Below are positions 49,047 through 58,154 of a DNA stretch of 64,000 nucleotides, one piece after another. Origin of the DNA: Pectobacterium zantedeschiae (lineage in GTDB: Bacteria > Pseudomonadota > Gammaproteobacteria > Enterobacterales > Enterobacteriaceae); NCBI RefSeq assembly GCF_004137795.1, contig NZ_NWTM01000002.1:1-64000 (forward strand). The letters run 5' to 3'. Position 1 is the stretch's first letter. Every line of letters starts with the position of its first letter. A program made the translations under genes and the position numbers. The notes beneath the pieces are model-generated. The model was not told where the DNA came from and did no database searches. It saw only the letters and a program-made list of their open reading frames with translations.

Positions 49047-50897
49047 GTGGCAAACAGTACAGGATTACAGTTCACGGTAAAGGTCGGTGCATTGCCCGAG
49101 AGCACCTTTGCGGTGGTGGATTTTCAGCTCAGCGAGGCACTGAACCAGCCGTTTTCCCTGTCGCTGAATCTGGCCAGCCCGCTGCCGGGTATCGACTTTG
49201 GTGCCGTGCTGGATCAGCCGTGTGAACTGCTGGTGTGGTACGAAGGTGAACTCAAGCGCCGTGTCAGCGGCATTGTCAGCGCCTTTGCGCAGGGCGACAC
49301 CGGTTTTCGCCGTACCCGCTATCAGGCAGAAGTGCGACCGGCGCTGTGGCGGCTGGGGCTGCGCACCAATGCACGGATCTTTCAGGCACAGAAGCCAGAA
49401 GCGATTATTGGTACGTTACTGGAAGAGTCCGGCATCACCGACTACGCCTTTGCGCTGCGGCACGACCACGCGCCCCGCGAATACTGTGTGCAGTACCGGG
49501 AAAGTGATTTGGCCTTTGTCGCCCGTTTGGCGGCTGAGGAAGGCCTGTACTTTTTCCATGAGTTTGAAGCCGGTAAGCACCGGGTCGTCTTTGCCGATGA
49601 TGCCGGGGCGCTTGGCAAAGGCCCGGAACTGTTCTTCAACCTCGCCACGCAGGGGCTGAGTGAAGGCGAATATGTCAGACGTTTCCGCTACGCCGAAGCG
49701 GTCAGCACAGCAGAAGTCGCGCTCAAGGATTACAGCTTCAAAACCCCGGCCTACGGCCTGCTGCACAGCAAGATGAGCGGTGAGTTGGCAAACCAGCGTG
49801 AAAGCTATCAACACTTCGACTATCCCGGTCGCTTCAAACAAGATCCGAGTGGCAAGGCCTTTACCGGCTATCGGCTGGATGCATTGCGCGCCGGTGCCAT
49901 GACGGGATCGGGTGAATCAAATGCCGCGATGCTGATGCCGGGGAGCAGTTTTACCCTCACCGAACACCCCAATCCAACGCTCAACGCAGCCTGGCAACTG
50001 GTAGCGATCACCCACAGTGGGCAGCAACCGCAGGCGCTGGAAGAAGAAAGTGGCGGTGAACCGACGACCTACAGCAACAGCTTTGAGGTGATCAGTGCCA
50101 AAAGCACCTGGCGTGCCGATCTGCCCTATAAACCGATGGTGGATGGCCCGCAAATTGCCACCGTGGTTGGCCCCGCAGGCGAGGAAATCTACTGCGACGA
50201 ATACGGGCGCATCAAACTGCAATTCCCGTGGGATCGCTACGGAGCCAGTGATGACCAGAGCTCCTGCTGGGTGCGCGTCAGTCAAGGCTGGGCAGGCGGT
50301 CAGTACGGCCTGATTGCCATCCCGCGTATCGGCCATGAGGTGATTGTCAGTTTTCTGGAAGGCGATCCCGACCAGCCCATCGTGACAGGCCGCACGTTCC
50401 ACGCCACCAATCCATCGCCGTATCCACTGCCAGCGAACAAGACACGTACCTCGCTGCGTACATCAACGCACAAGGGCGCGGGCTTCAATGAACTGCGCTT
50501 TGAAGACCAGGCCGGGCAGGAAGAGGTGTTTATCCATGCTCAGAAAGACATGAACACCGTGGTGCTGAACAACCGCAGTACTACCGTGACTGCTGACCAT
50601 ACCGAAAACGTCGGCGGCAATCAGACGGTGTCGGTCATCAAAGACCAGTCCACCGAAATCCAGGGGCAGCAAACCATTGCCATCTCCGGTAGCCGCAGCA
50701 CAGTAGTGGGCGATGTCACGGCAACAGAAGAAATTCACGACAGCCTGCAAGTGAAAAACAACATCCTTATCCAATCGAAGCAAGGCGGCATCCTGATCGC
50801 CACCGATGGCGGCTTCATTGCGATCAGCAAGGAAGGGGCCATCAATATCAAGGGCACTACCGTCACCGTCAATGGTGACCGCATCGATCTGAACTGA
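49047..50897 (+). CDS. vgrG: T6SS spike protein VgrG
   Basis: VgrG trimers form the tip of the T6SS spike that carries effectors. From the GTG at 49047 the protein has 616 residues and begins [20 protein letters not shown], like other enterobacterial VgrGs. AGGAGG lies 4 bp upstream. The gp27-like part covers about 1-380 ([20 protein letters not shown]), the gp5-like OB domain follows ([20 protein letters not shown]), and a short beta-helix needle ends in the repeat region near 510-616. No extra effector domain is fused to it. Confidence 0.95.
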   Translation: MANSTGLQFTVKVGALPESTFAVVDFQLSEALNQPFSLSLNLASPLPGIDFGAVLDQPCELLVWYEGELKRRVSGIVSAFAQGDTGFRRTRYQAEVRPALWRLGLRTNARIFQAQKPEAIIGTLLEESGITDYAFALRHDHAPREYCVQYRESDLAFVARLAAEEGLYFFHEFEAGKHRVVFADDAGALGKGPELFFNLATQGLSEGEYVRRFRYAEAVSTAEVALKDYSFKTPAYGLLHSKMSGELANQRESYQHFDYPGRFKQDPSGKAFTGYRLDALRAGAMTGSGESNAAMLMPGSSFTLTEHPNPTLNAAWQLVAITHSGQQPQALEEESGGEPTTYSNSFEVISAKSTWRADLPYKPMVDGPQIATVVGPAGEEIYCDEYGRIKLQFPWDRYGASDDQSSCWVRVSQGWAGGQYGLIAIPRIGHEVIVSFLEGDPDQPIVTGRTFHATNPSPYPLPANKTRTSLRTSTHKGAGFNELRFEDQAGQEEVFIHAQKDMNTVVLNNRSTTVTADHTENVGGNQTVSVIKDQSTEIQGQQTIAISGSRSTVVGDVTATEEIHDSLQVKNNILIQSKQGGILIATDGGFIAISKEGAINIKGTTVTVNGDRIDLN

Positions 50898-50926
50898 ATA
50901 ACAAAAACAACAAGGACGCGTGAAAC

Positions 50927-51373
50927 ATGTATCAGATGAATGAAGGCACACTGGCTATTCCAGCGCAGTGGCGTGATGAGTCCCTGCACGTTTTTGTACT
51001 GCCGAATGAAACAGCGAATCTGGTAGTCAACCGCACGCTGACAGAACCAGGTCAGACACCGGAAACGGTTTATGAGAAAACGCTGGAGCAGTTTTCCGCC
51101 CACCTCAATGATTATAAAGAAACACTGACCTGGACGCTGACGCTGGCTGGGGAACCTGCACGAGCGCTGGAGTACACCTGGCAGTCACCGGAAGGCCCGA
51201 TGCATCAGGTCGTCGTGATGCAGGTGCGTGGCAACCTGCTGCTGACGTTCACCATCACCGCAGCCGATGTGCTCAGTGATGAGAACAAAGCCAGCCTGTT
51301 GGCGGTGGTTGAGACCTTCAAAGCATCTAAGCCACCTGCCACACCGGAGGATAAGGCAGGTAGCCATGCGTGA
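50927..51373 (+). CDS. Eag chaperone (DUF1795/DcrB-like)
   Basis: A 148-residue protein of the DcrB/DUF1795 family, as in EagR chaperones that hold the hydrophobic N-terminal segments of Rhs effectors before T6SS loading. Family segments include MNEGTLAIPAQWRDESLHVF, NLVVNRTL and LTFTITAADVL. It sits between vgrG and rhs, and its last 8 bases overlap the rhs start, a common arrangement for chaperone and client. The Rhs protein behind it has the expected membrane-like N-terminus. Confidence 0.88.
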   Translation: MYQMNEGTLAIPAQWRDESLHVFVLPNETANLVVNRTLTEPGQTPETVYEKTLEQFSAHLNDYKETLTWTLTLAGEPARALEYTWQSPEGPMHQVVVMQVRGNLLLTFTITAADVLSDENKASLLAVVETFKASKPPATPEDKAGSHA

Positions 51374-54300
51374 GGAAATTCTTTCCCGCATCGCGCGAGT
51401 AGGAGCAATGCATGCGGGTAACCGCCCCAAACTGTCACCCACGTTACCTGAACCGGGGCATGGTAAACCGCCGACCTCACCAGGCAAGGCTATCAAGCAC
51501 AGTAGCCTGGCGGGGGCATTGCTTGGCGCTCTGGCAGGTGCTGTGGTTGCAGCGGCCGCGTTTGCCGCTGCATCTGCTGTCGTTGCCGGTCTGGTGTTGT
51601 TAACCGGGGTAACAGGTGGAGCGGGGCTGGCGCTGGTTGTGGGTGCAGCCAAATTGGCGCTCGGATTCGGGGCCGTATTCGCTTTGGGGGATTTGATCTC
51701 CGATGTCAGCAGAAAAACCTCTGCCATGGTAGACAGCATCATGCCGGCGTCGGGTGTGGTCGACGGTGGTTCGAAGAAAGTCTTTGCAGAGGGTAATCCA
51801 GTCTCCCGTGCTGAAATAGATTCGGTGCTGTGCGACAAACACAATGGCCCGCAACTGATTGCCCAGGGCAGTGCCACGGTATTTGTCGAGGGCTACCACG
51901 CAGCACGTGTAGATGACAAAACCGTATGTGGGGCCACCATCAAGGAAGGGGCATCAACGGTGTTCTTTGGTTCAGGCCAAGAATCGCCACTCAAGGTCGA
52001 GGACGAGTTCAGTGGCTGGGAGAAAGCGCTGATACTCGCGGTGGAATTCCTTATGCCCCCCAGTCGCGGTCTGTTCCGGGGATTGGGCAAACTGTTTACC
52101 AAAGGGCCGATGGCGGTGCTGCGGGGCATGAAAGCGGGCGCAGCACATGCTCTGGAAGGGCTCCGTAGCGCCGTGCAGTGCGCCAAAAACGGCTTTAAAG
52201 AAAGCAAAGGACTGGCGCGTGTCACCGAGTCCATTCGCGGCTTCCTGAAAGACCCCGTCTATATCGCCAGTGGCGAGGTCATTGAAAAACGCCTCGATCT
52301 GGAGCTGGGCCAGACCGTTCCGCTGCTGTTCGAGCGCACCTACCGTTCTGGTAGCCCACACACCGGCTTGCTGGGTCATGGTTGGCACGATAGCTGGAGT
52401 GAGGTGGCCACCGTTGGTCGCACCGACCAGGGGGACGTCCATGTGACGCTTACCCTGGCGCAGGGCTACGACATCGACTTCACCTTCGGGATTGGCACAA
52501 CGGTGGTGTACTGCGCCGAATACCCCGAATTCAAACTGGTCAAACGCCATAACGGCTTTCACCTGTGGCACCGCGACAGCCAGACCTGGCGTGCCTTTAC
52601 CGTCAAGCAGGGCGACCAACTGCTGCTGTCATCCATTACCGACAACCACCACAACCGAATCAACTTTCTGCGCGATCCCAAGGGCTACCTGCGCAAGATC
52701 AGACACAGCGACGGCATCGAGTTGCTGCTGGTATGGCAGGGGGAATTCCTGCGCCAGATACAGCGTATCGACACTGGGCAAAAAACGCTGCTGGCGGAAT
52801 ACCGGCAGGATGGACAAGGCAGACTGGTCGAGGCCGATGCCTCACACGCCTACCACCTGTTCTATGACTACGACAATCACAACCGCCTGATCCGCTGGCA
52901 CGACAACGACAAGACCTGGGCGCGTTATGAGTATGACCACCAGGGCCGCTGCATTTACACCACCTGTGCTGACGGCTACCTGACGGCCAATTTCGAGTAT
53001 CTGGCTGACCGCGTGGTGATGACCGACGGGCTGGGTCAGCGTCATGAATACGGCTTCAATGATCTGTACCTGATGGCTTGGGAAAAATCCCCACTTGGCC
53101 ATGTCACCCATTATGAATATGACGACGTAGGCAACCTGCTGCGGGAAATCTCTCCGGCAGGGCGGGTCGTGGAATTTGCCTATCTGGACAACAGCGGGCT
53201 AGTCAGCACCTTTACCGACGGCAGCGGCCACCAGTGGCACTACGACTATGACCATTACGAGCGGCTGACCGGCATCACCGACCCATTGGGCCGAAGTTGG
53301 GCATGGCAGTACGACAGCAAGGGCAATCCGCTGAGCCTGACCGGGCCGGACGCCAGCGAAGTCCGGTTTGCGTGGAACCGCTACGGCCTGCTGACCGAGG
53401 TGAGCGACGAACAAGGCCGGACGCAGGCCAGTCTGTTTTATGACCACCGCCAGCGCCTGATGAGTGCCACTGATGCGGAATCCCGCACCCAGCAACTGCG
53501 CTATGACCAGCAAGACCGACTCACAAGCTGGACACGTCCAGATGGGGCAACGTATCGCCTCGGTTACCGCCGTGCCAGCTGGAAACTGCCGGAGCAGCTG
53601 ATACGCCCGGACGACAAGCAAGAGCAGCGCCAGTACGACAAACACAACAACCTGCTGCACTACACGGACGGCAACGGCGCGGTATGGGCTCAAACCTATG
53701 GCGCGTTCGACCTGCTGACCTCACGCACTGACGCCGAAGGCCGCACCTGGCAATACGAGTACGACAAAGAAAGCCAGCAACTGATTGGTGTCACCGCACC
53801 CGATGGCAACCGCTGGCAGTGGTGGCTGGACGCCGATGCGCGGGTTATCCGCGAGCGGGACATGGCGGGGACGGAAACCCACTACAGCTATGACGAAGAC
53901 GGCCACTGCATCAGTATCCGCAATGGTGAAGGAGAAACTCGCCACTTTCTGTACGACGGGCGTGGACTGCTGATTCAGGAAACCGCGCCGGACGATACCT
54001 TGCACCACCGCTACGATGCGGCAGGCAGGTTGATCGAAGTGACATCCTCCAGCAGTCATATCCAGCTTGAGTATGACGAGCGTGACCGGGTGGTGCAGGA
54101 GCGGAACAGCGGAACGGAAATCCGACGCCAATACCAGGGACAGTCGCACACCGTGTCCCGTAGCCTGCACTGGGAAGGCGAAGAAGACAGTGCGGCACTG
54201 ACCAGCACCTTCCGCTACCGCGCCACAGGTGAACTGCGTCAGGTGCAGTTGCCGGATGGCGCGGAGCTGACGCTGGTTCACGATGGCGTAGGCCGTGAGT

Positions 54301-55709
54301 CTTCCCGCCAAAGTCATGCTGGCTTTATGCAGCATCGCGAATACGACGCCATGGGCTGGCTGACGCGGGAAATGAGCGGCCAGACGGTGGACGGCCGCCT
54401 GCAGCCTGTGCAGACCCGTGAATACCTCTACGACGGCGCAGGCAACCTGACCGGCACCCGGCGCAATCGCGAAGCGGCAGGCTATCAACTCGATGCCAGC
54501 GGACGGGTACTGTCGGTACTGAGCGGCAGCGCGGGGCGCACCGTCGAAACCGAAGAGCAATACCGCTACACCCGCAGCGGCTTACCACAGGACGCCACCC
54601 GCCTGACCGAATGGCAAGCCGGACGACTGACCCAACAGGACAACACCCACTACCAGTACGACAAAGCCGGAAGGCTGATACGCAAACAGGTGGTACAGCC
54701 GGGCTATCGGCCGCAGGTGTGGCACTACCGTTGGGATAGCCGTAACCAGCTTAGAGTTGTGGATACGCCAGTGGGTGAGCGCTGGTTCTACCGCTACGAC
54801 CCGTTCGGGCGGCGTATCGGCAAGCGTTGCGACCAAACCCATGAAGACATCCGCTACCTGTGGGACGGCGACCAGATAGCCGAAGTACGCCACCACCGTG
54901 ACGGCGAGCGGGTTCACCGACGCCATTGGGTGCATAACGGCTGGGAACTGGTGGTGCAGCAGCGCCAGAATACGGACGGTAGTTGGGAAACGGACTTTGT
55001 GACAAGCGGCCATAATGGTGAACCGCAAGCTGTCTTCAATCCGCAAGGTGAACTTCGTTGGCAGGCTCCGCGCACCAACTTATGGGGTCAGCGCTATACA
55101 GATAATACTGAAAATCTCGATCCGGGGCTGGCCTTTGCCGGGCAATACCGTGACGCTGAAAGTAGCTTATGCTATAACAGGTTCCGCTATTATGATCCGA
55201 GAGGTGGTTGTTATATCTCGCCTGACCCAATCAGTATTTTAGGTGGGGATAATAACTACGGATATGTGCCAAATCCTATTGTCTGGATAGATCCCCTTGG
55301 ACTTGCAAGCTTATTTGATATCGGGACATATGGAAGTCTTAATGGTTCTGGGCATGTTGGTGATGCTTTACAGGCTCATGAGCTTATTAGGCATGAGTTT
55401 TTAAAACAAGTAGGTCTTGCGGGAGATACTCGGTTAAGTGGTAATCCTTCTATAGCATTAGATCTCGATCACCATACTAGAGGCCCCTTAAAAGATACAC
55501 GTGGTATTGGTGGCGTTCATCATCACGAAACTATTGTGAGGGCTGAAAATGGTCTGGGGCCAAACCAATTTTCTTCAACTATTAAGGGTGAGTTAGATAT
55601 TACGACTGAAGCCATGAGACGTGCAGGAGTTCCTGTGGGTCAGGTGGAAATTTTGAGAAAAAAATCTGAAAGTTTTTATTCGAAAATTAGTAAGTGTAAG
55701 AAAAAGTGA
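51366..55709 (+). CDS. rhs: Rhs-repeat T6SS effector with C-terminal toxin
   Basis: A 1447-residue Rhs effector. Two hydrophobic regions at about 45-100 form the pre-PAAR segment, a PAAR-like region follows (GNPVSRAEIDSVLC ... VFVEGYHAARVDD), then many YD/Rhs repeats such as YDYDNHNRLIRWHDNDKTW make a cage. The core ends in the usual self-cleavage context YGYVPNPIVWIDPLGL, with DPLGL at 1309-1313. The last 132 residues are an AT-rich toxin tip with LDLDHHTRG and GVHHHETIVRAENGLGPNQF, which suggest an HNH/EndoVII-type nuclease; this is tentative. The start at 51366 overlaps the chaperone stop. Confidence 0.92.
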   Translation: MREEILSRIARVGAMHAGNRPKLSPTLPEPGHGKPPTSPGKAIKHSSLAGALLGALAGAVVAAAAFAAASAVVAGLVLLTGVTGGAGLALVVGAAKLALGFGAVFALGDLISDVSRKTSAMVDSIMPASGVVDGGSKKVFAEGNPVSRAEIDSVLCDKHNGPQLIAQGSATVFVEGYHAARVDDKTVCGATIKEGASTVFFGSGQESPLKVEDEFSGWEKALILAVEFLMPPSRGLFRGLGKLFTKGPMAVLRGMKAGAAHALEGLRSAVQCAKNGFKESKGLARVTESIRGFLKDPVYIASGEVIEKRLDLELGQTVPLLFERTYRSGSPHTGLLGHGWHDSWSEVATVGRTDQGDVHVTLTLAQGYDIDFTFGIGTTVVYCAEYPEFKLVKRHNGFHLWHRDSQTWRAFTVKQGDQLLLSSITDNHHNRINFLRDPKGYLRKIRHSDGIELLLVWQGEFLRQIQRIDTGQKTLLAEYRQDGQGRLVEADASHAYHLFYDYDNHNRLIRWHDNDKTWARYEYDHQGRCIYTTCADGYLTANFEYLADRVVMTDGLGQRHEYGFNDLYLMAWEKSPLGHVTHYEYDDVGNLLREISPAGRVVEFAYLDNSGLVSTFTDGSGHQWHYDYDHYERLTGITDPLGRSWAWQYDSKGNPLSLTGPDASEVRFAWNRYGLLTEVSDEQGRTQASLFYDHRQRLMSATDAESRTQQLRYDQQDRLTSWTRPDGATYRLGYRRASWKLPEQLIRPDDKQEQRQYDKHNNLLHYTDGNGAVWAQTYGAFDLLTSRTDAEGRTWQYEYDKESQQLIGVTAPDGNRWQWWLDADARVIRERDMAGTETHYSYDEDGHCISIRNGEGETRHFLYDGRGLLIQETAPDDTLHHRYDAAGRLIEVTSSSSHIQLEYDERDRVVQERNSGTEIRRQYQGQSHTVSRSLHWEGEEDSAALTSTFRYRATGELRQVQLPDGAELTLVHDGVGRESSRQSHAGFMQHREYDAMGWLTREMSGQTVDGRLQPVQTREYLYDGAGNLTGTRRNREAAGYQLDASGRVLSVLSGSAGRTVETEEQYRYTRSGLPQDATRLTEWQAGRLTQQDNTHYQYDKAGRLIRKQVVQPGYRPQVWHYRWDSRNQLRVVDTPVGERWFYRYDPFGRRIGKRCDQTHEDIRYLWDGDQIAEVRHHRDGERVHRRHWVHNGWELVVQQRQNTDGSWETDFVTSGHNGEPQAVFNPQGELRWQAPRTNLWGQRYTDNTENLDPGLAFAGQYRDAESSLCYNRFRYYDPRGGCYISPDPISILGGDNNYGYVPNPIVWIDPLGLASLFDIGTYGSLNGSGHVGDALQAHELIRHEFLKQVGLAGDTRLSGNPSIALDLDHHTRGPLKDTRGIGGVHHHETIVRAENGLGPNQFSSTIKGELDITTEAMRRAGVPVGQVEILRKKSESFYSKISKCKKK

Positions 55710-55716
55710 GGTGAAT

Positions 55717-56325
55717 ATGAGAACAGTTTATAAACTATTTCAAGATCAGAATGGCAATGATTCGGGAGTTTTTCTTGGTGGGGGGGCTTTAGGTGAAAAT
55801 TGGCCTAAGAATCCGCTTGGGGAAAATTTGAAGTTATTATTAACGATTGATAATAATGTTTTTAATGAAAGATTTGGTGAGTTCGGACTTCCGAATGGGA
55901 AATTTACATCCGTTTTCTCTACCTATTCGGATGATAGATATTTTTTAGATGATGTGGTTTACTTTGGTGATTCGGTTGAATTTGATTACATAAGAAAAGG
56001 TTTTACTAGGATTTTGTTTACTGATGAACCTTTTTTAAAGGATTGTGAGGGTGATGGAAAAAAAAGTTTTTGTTTAAAATCTTATGAGCTTCAGGATGAT
56101 GCTTTCCCTGCTTTTTCATTTTTTTCAAATAAGTTGCCGAATGGTTTGAATGGTTGTGAGAAGCTATTATCTGAATATAGATTTATTGGCCAAATTTATT
56201 CTTCCGACATTCCTTCTAAAGACGGTGGTGCGCTGGGGTTGTCTGATGCTGTGGGATATATTTTTATTAATAAATGTATATCTGACGATAATGATGCTGG
56301 GTTTTTCTTTGTTCAAACAGCATAG
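55717..56325 (+). CDS. Putative Rhs immunity protein
   Basis: A 202-residue acidic, soluble protein encoded directly after the rhs toxin tip, in DNA of much lower GC than the rhs core. Position and composition fit a cognate immunity protein that blocks the toxin in sister cells. I do not recognise the fold with certainty; the segments FIGQIYSSDIPSKDGGALGL and GYIFINKCISDDNDAGFFF recall DUF1963/YwqG-like proteins. GAGGTGA precedes the ATG at 55717; a GTG six bases earlier is the alternative. Confidence 0.75.
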   Translation: MRTVYKLFQDQNGNDSGVFLGGGALGENWPKNPLGENLKLLLTIDNNVFNERFGEFGLPNGKFTSVFSTYSDDRYFLDDVVYFGDSVEFDYIRKGFTRILFTDEPFLKDCEGDGKKSFCLKSYELQDDAFPAFSFFSNKLPNGLNGCEKLLSEYRFIGQIYSSDIPSKDGGALGLSDAVGYIFINKCISDDNDAGFFFVQTA

Positions 56326-56520
56326 TGATGTGTTGTGATTTTTTGTGTAAAAATAAATTAATATAATTTTTTAAATTTTTCCTTTTTATTAAAAGGAAAT
56401 TTTTTGATTGTTGTTGGATTTTTGTTTTTTAAAATTAAATATCGTGAATATGTGTTTTTGGATGAATAATCTATTTCATGTGTAAAAGTAAGGGGGGATT
56501 GATATGGTAAGGAGGTGGAG

Positions 56521-58119
56521 ATGTCGATGTGCAGAAAATCGCGATGTGAAAAACATGGTGCAGAAAGCGATAAAAAACTCAATCGGATATTATCGCTTGG
56601 CCTAACGTCGACGCTGATAAGTCAGAACACTGAGGATGAGTTGTGTGGCTGGCTTTTGTCCATGGTGGCATCCTATTGGCGACCTCAGGGAGCGATACTG
56701 GGGTTAGCTGATAGCAGCGGCAGGCAACTCTTGTGTCAAGGTCGGGTGGCAGGTGAACCCGTTGTGATGGCACTTGATGTAGATGATTTCAGTCACCCAT
56801 TGGCCTATGCCCTGCATGAGAACAAGGCACACGTCTGGTCATCGTTGAATGGTGGTGCGCGGATTGAGCATCTGGCTTTTCAGCAGATGCTGTCAGGGTT
56901 GGGGACAGAGTGTGGGCTGTATGCCATACCGGTGTTATCGGATAGCGGCACGGTGCTGGGAACACTGGCGCTGCTGGATACACCAGAGCGTTTACAACAA
57001 TGGCACGATAGTGGAGAAGGCAAAAAACTGGTTCAGATATTCTGTAATCAGATGGTGCTTTTGCGCCAGCGATCGGGAGGGTTGCATCAGCAGTCAATGC
57101 TTAGCGCTTCTGTCAAACGCGCTCGGGATGAGGCGCGCCATCAGGCGTTGATAAAACGCATGCAGGATGTGCTGATCGGTCAGTCGCCATGCATGAGGGT
57201 GCTGCAACAGAAGATCGGACAAGCGGCTGAGCATACGTTGTCGGTGCTGATTCTGGGCGAAACCGGTACAGGCAAGGATGTGGTGGCTCGCCTGCTGCAC
57301 CAATGTTCGATCAGGGGAGATGCGCCCTTTGTGGCAATTAACTGTGCCGCGATCCCCGAGAGTCTGATCGAAAGCGAGTTGTTCGGTTACCAGAAAGGGG
57401 CGTTTTCAGATGCCCTGAGCGACAAGGTTGGTCTGGTGGCGCAGGCCAATGGCGGTACGCTGTTTCTGGATGAGGTCGGGGATATGCCGCTTGCCATGCA
57501 GGCCAAGTTATTACGGGTGTTGGAGACCCGGTGTTTTCGTCCTCTTGGCGCAGCGCAGGAAGTGCATTCAGATTTCCGGCTGATTGCTGCTACGCATCAC
57601 TCGCTGAAAAAGCGCATATCGGACGGTGCGTTCCGCCAGGATCTGTACCACAGGCTATGTCAGTGTGTATTGCATGTCGCGCCACTGCGCGAACGTGCAG
57701 AGGATATTCCGCTGTTGTGTCGTCACTTCATCGCACTCTGTTGCCGACGGGATCGGAAAGCATCCGTGCCGCTGGAGCCGTCATTCCTGCGTCAGTTAAT
57801 GCAGTACGGTTTTCCTGGTAACGTGCGGGAACTGCGCAACCTGCTGGAAGTTGCTTGTGCTCACACCTTATCCGACCAGCAGATCACCATGCAGTCACTG
57901 CCGCCCGAGGCGCAGAAACGGCTGACAAGTGAACGGGATCAGGGAGAGGATTTTCAGCACATTGCGGATTTACGCCTCGCAGTGCATGTACGGGAAGCCG
58001 CTATCCTGAAAGCGAGGCTACGGCAGTTCGGTGGCGATCGTCAGGCTGCCGCAGATAGTCTGAATATACCCAAGCGTACGTTCAATCGTAAATGTCTCAG
58101 GCAGGGGATCAGGTATTGA
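56521..58119 (+). CDS. VasH-like sigma-54-dependent activator
   Basis: A 532-residue regulator with an N-terminal GAF-like sensor (about 25-180), a central AAA+ domain and a C-terminal Fis-type helix-turn-helix (AADSLNIPKRTFNRKCLRQG). The AAA+ part has Walker A GETGTGKD and Walker B GGTLFLDEVGDM. The loop that normally reads GAFTGA and contacts sigma-54 reads GAFSDA at 293-298. T6SS clusters often carry such a VasH protein that drives hcp. AAGGAGG lies 5 bp before the ATG at 56521. The AT-rich gap before it (56326-56520) holds no gene. Confidence 0.88.
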   Translation: MSMCRKSRCEKHGAESDKKLNRILSLGLTSTLISQNTEDELCGWLLSMVASYWRPQGAILGLADSSGRQLLCQGRVAGEPVVMALDVDDFSHPLAYALHENKAHVWSSLNGGARIEHLAFQQMLSGLGTECGLYAIPVLSDSGTVLGTLALLDTPERLQQWHDSGEGKKLVQIFCNQMVLLRQRSGGLHQQSMLSASVKRARDEARHQALIKRMQDVLIGQSPCMRVLQQKIGQAAEHTLSVLILGETGTGKDVVARLLHQCSIRGDAPFVAINCAAIPESLIESELFGYQKGAFSDALSDKVGLVAQANGGTLFLDEVGDMPLAMQAKLLRVLETRCFRPLGAAQEVHSDFRLIAATHHSLKKRISDGAFRQDLYHRLCQCVLHVAPLRERAEDIPLLCRHFIALCCRRDRKASVPLEPSFLRQLMQYGFPGNVRELRNLLEVACAHTLSDQQITMQSLPPEAQKRLTSERDQGEDFQHIADLRLAVHVREAAILKARLRQFGGDRQAAADSLNIPKRTFNRKCLRQGIRY

Positions 58120-58154
58120 CGATGATATGTGCAGCGTTGTGCTGGATTGCATGA

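Noticed and set aside
53721-54560. 279-residue minus-strand frame inside rhs
   Set aside because: Antisense to the Rhs repeat core, whose biased GC-rich codons open the reverse frame.
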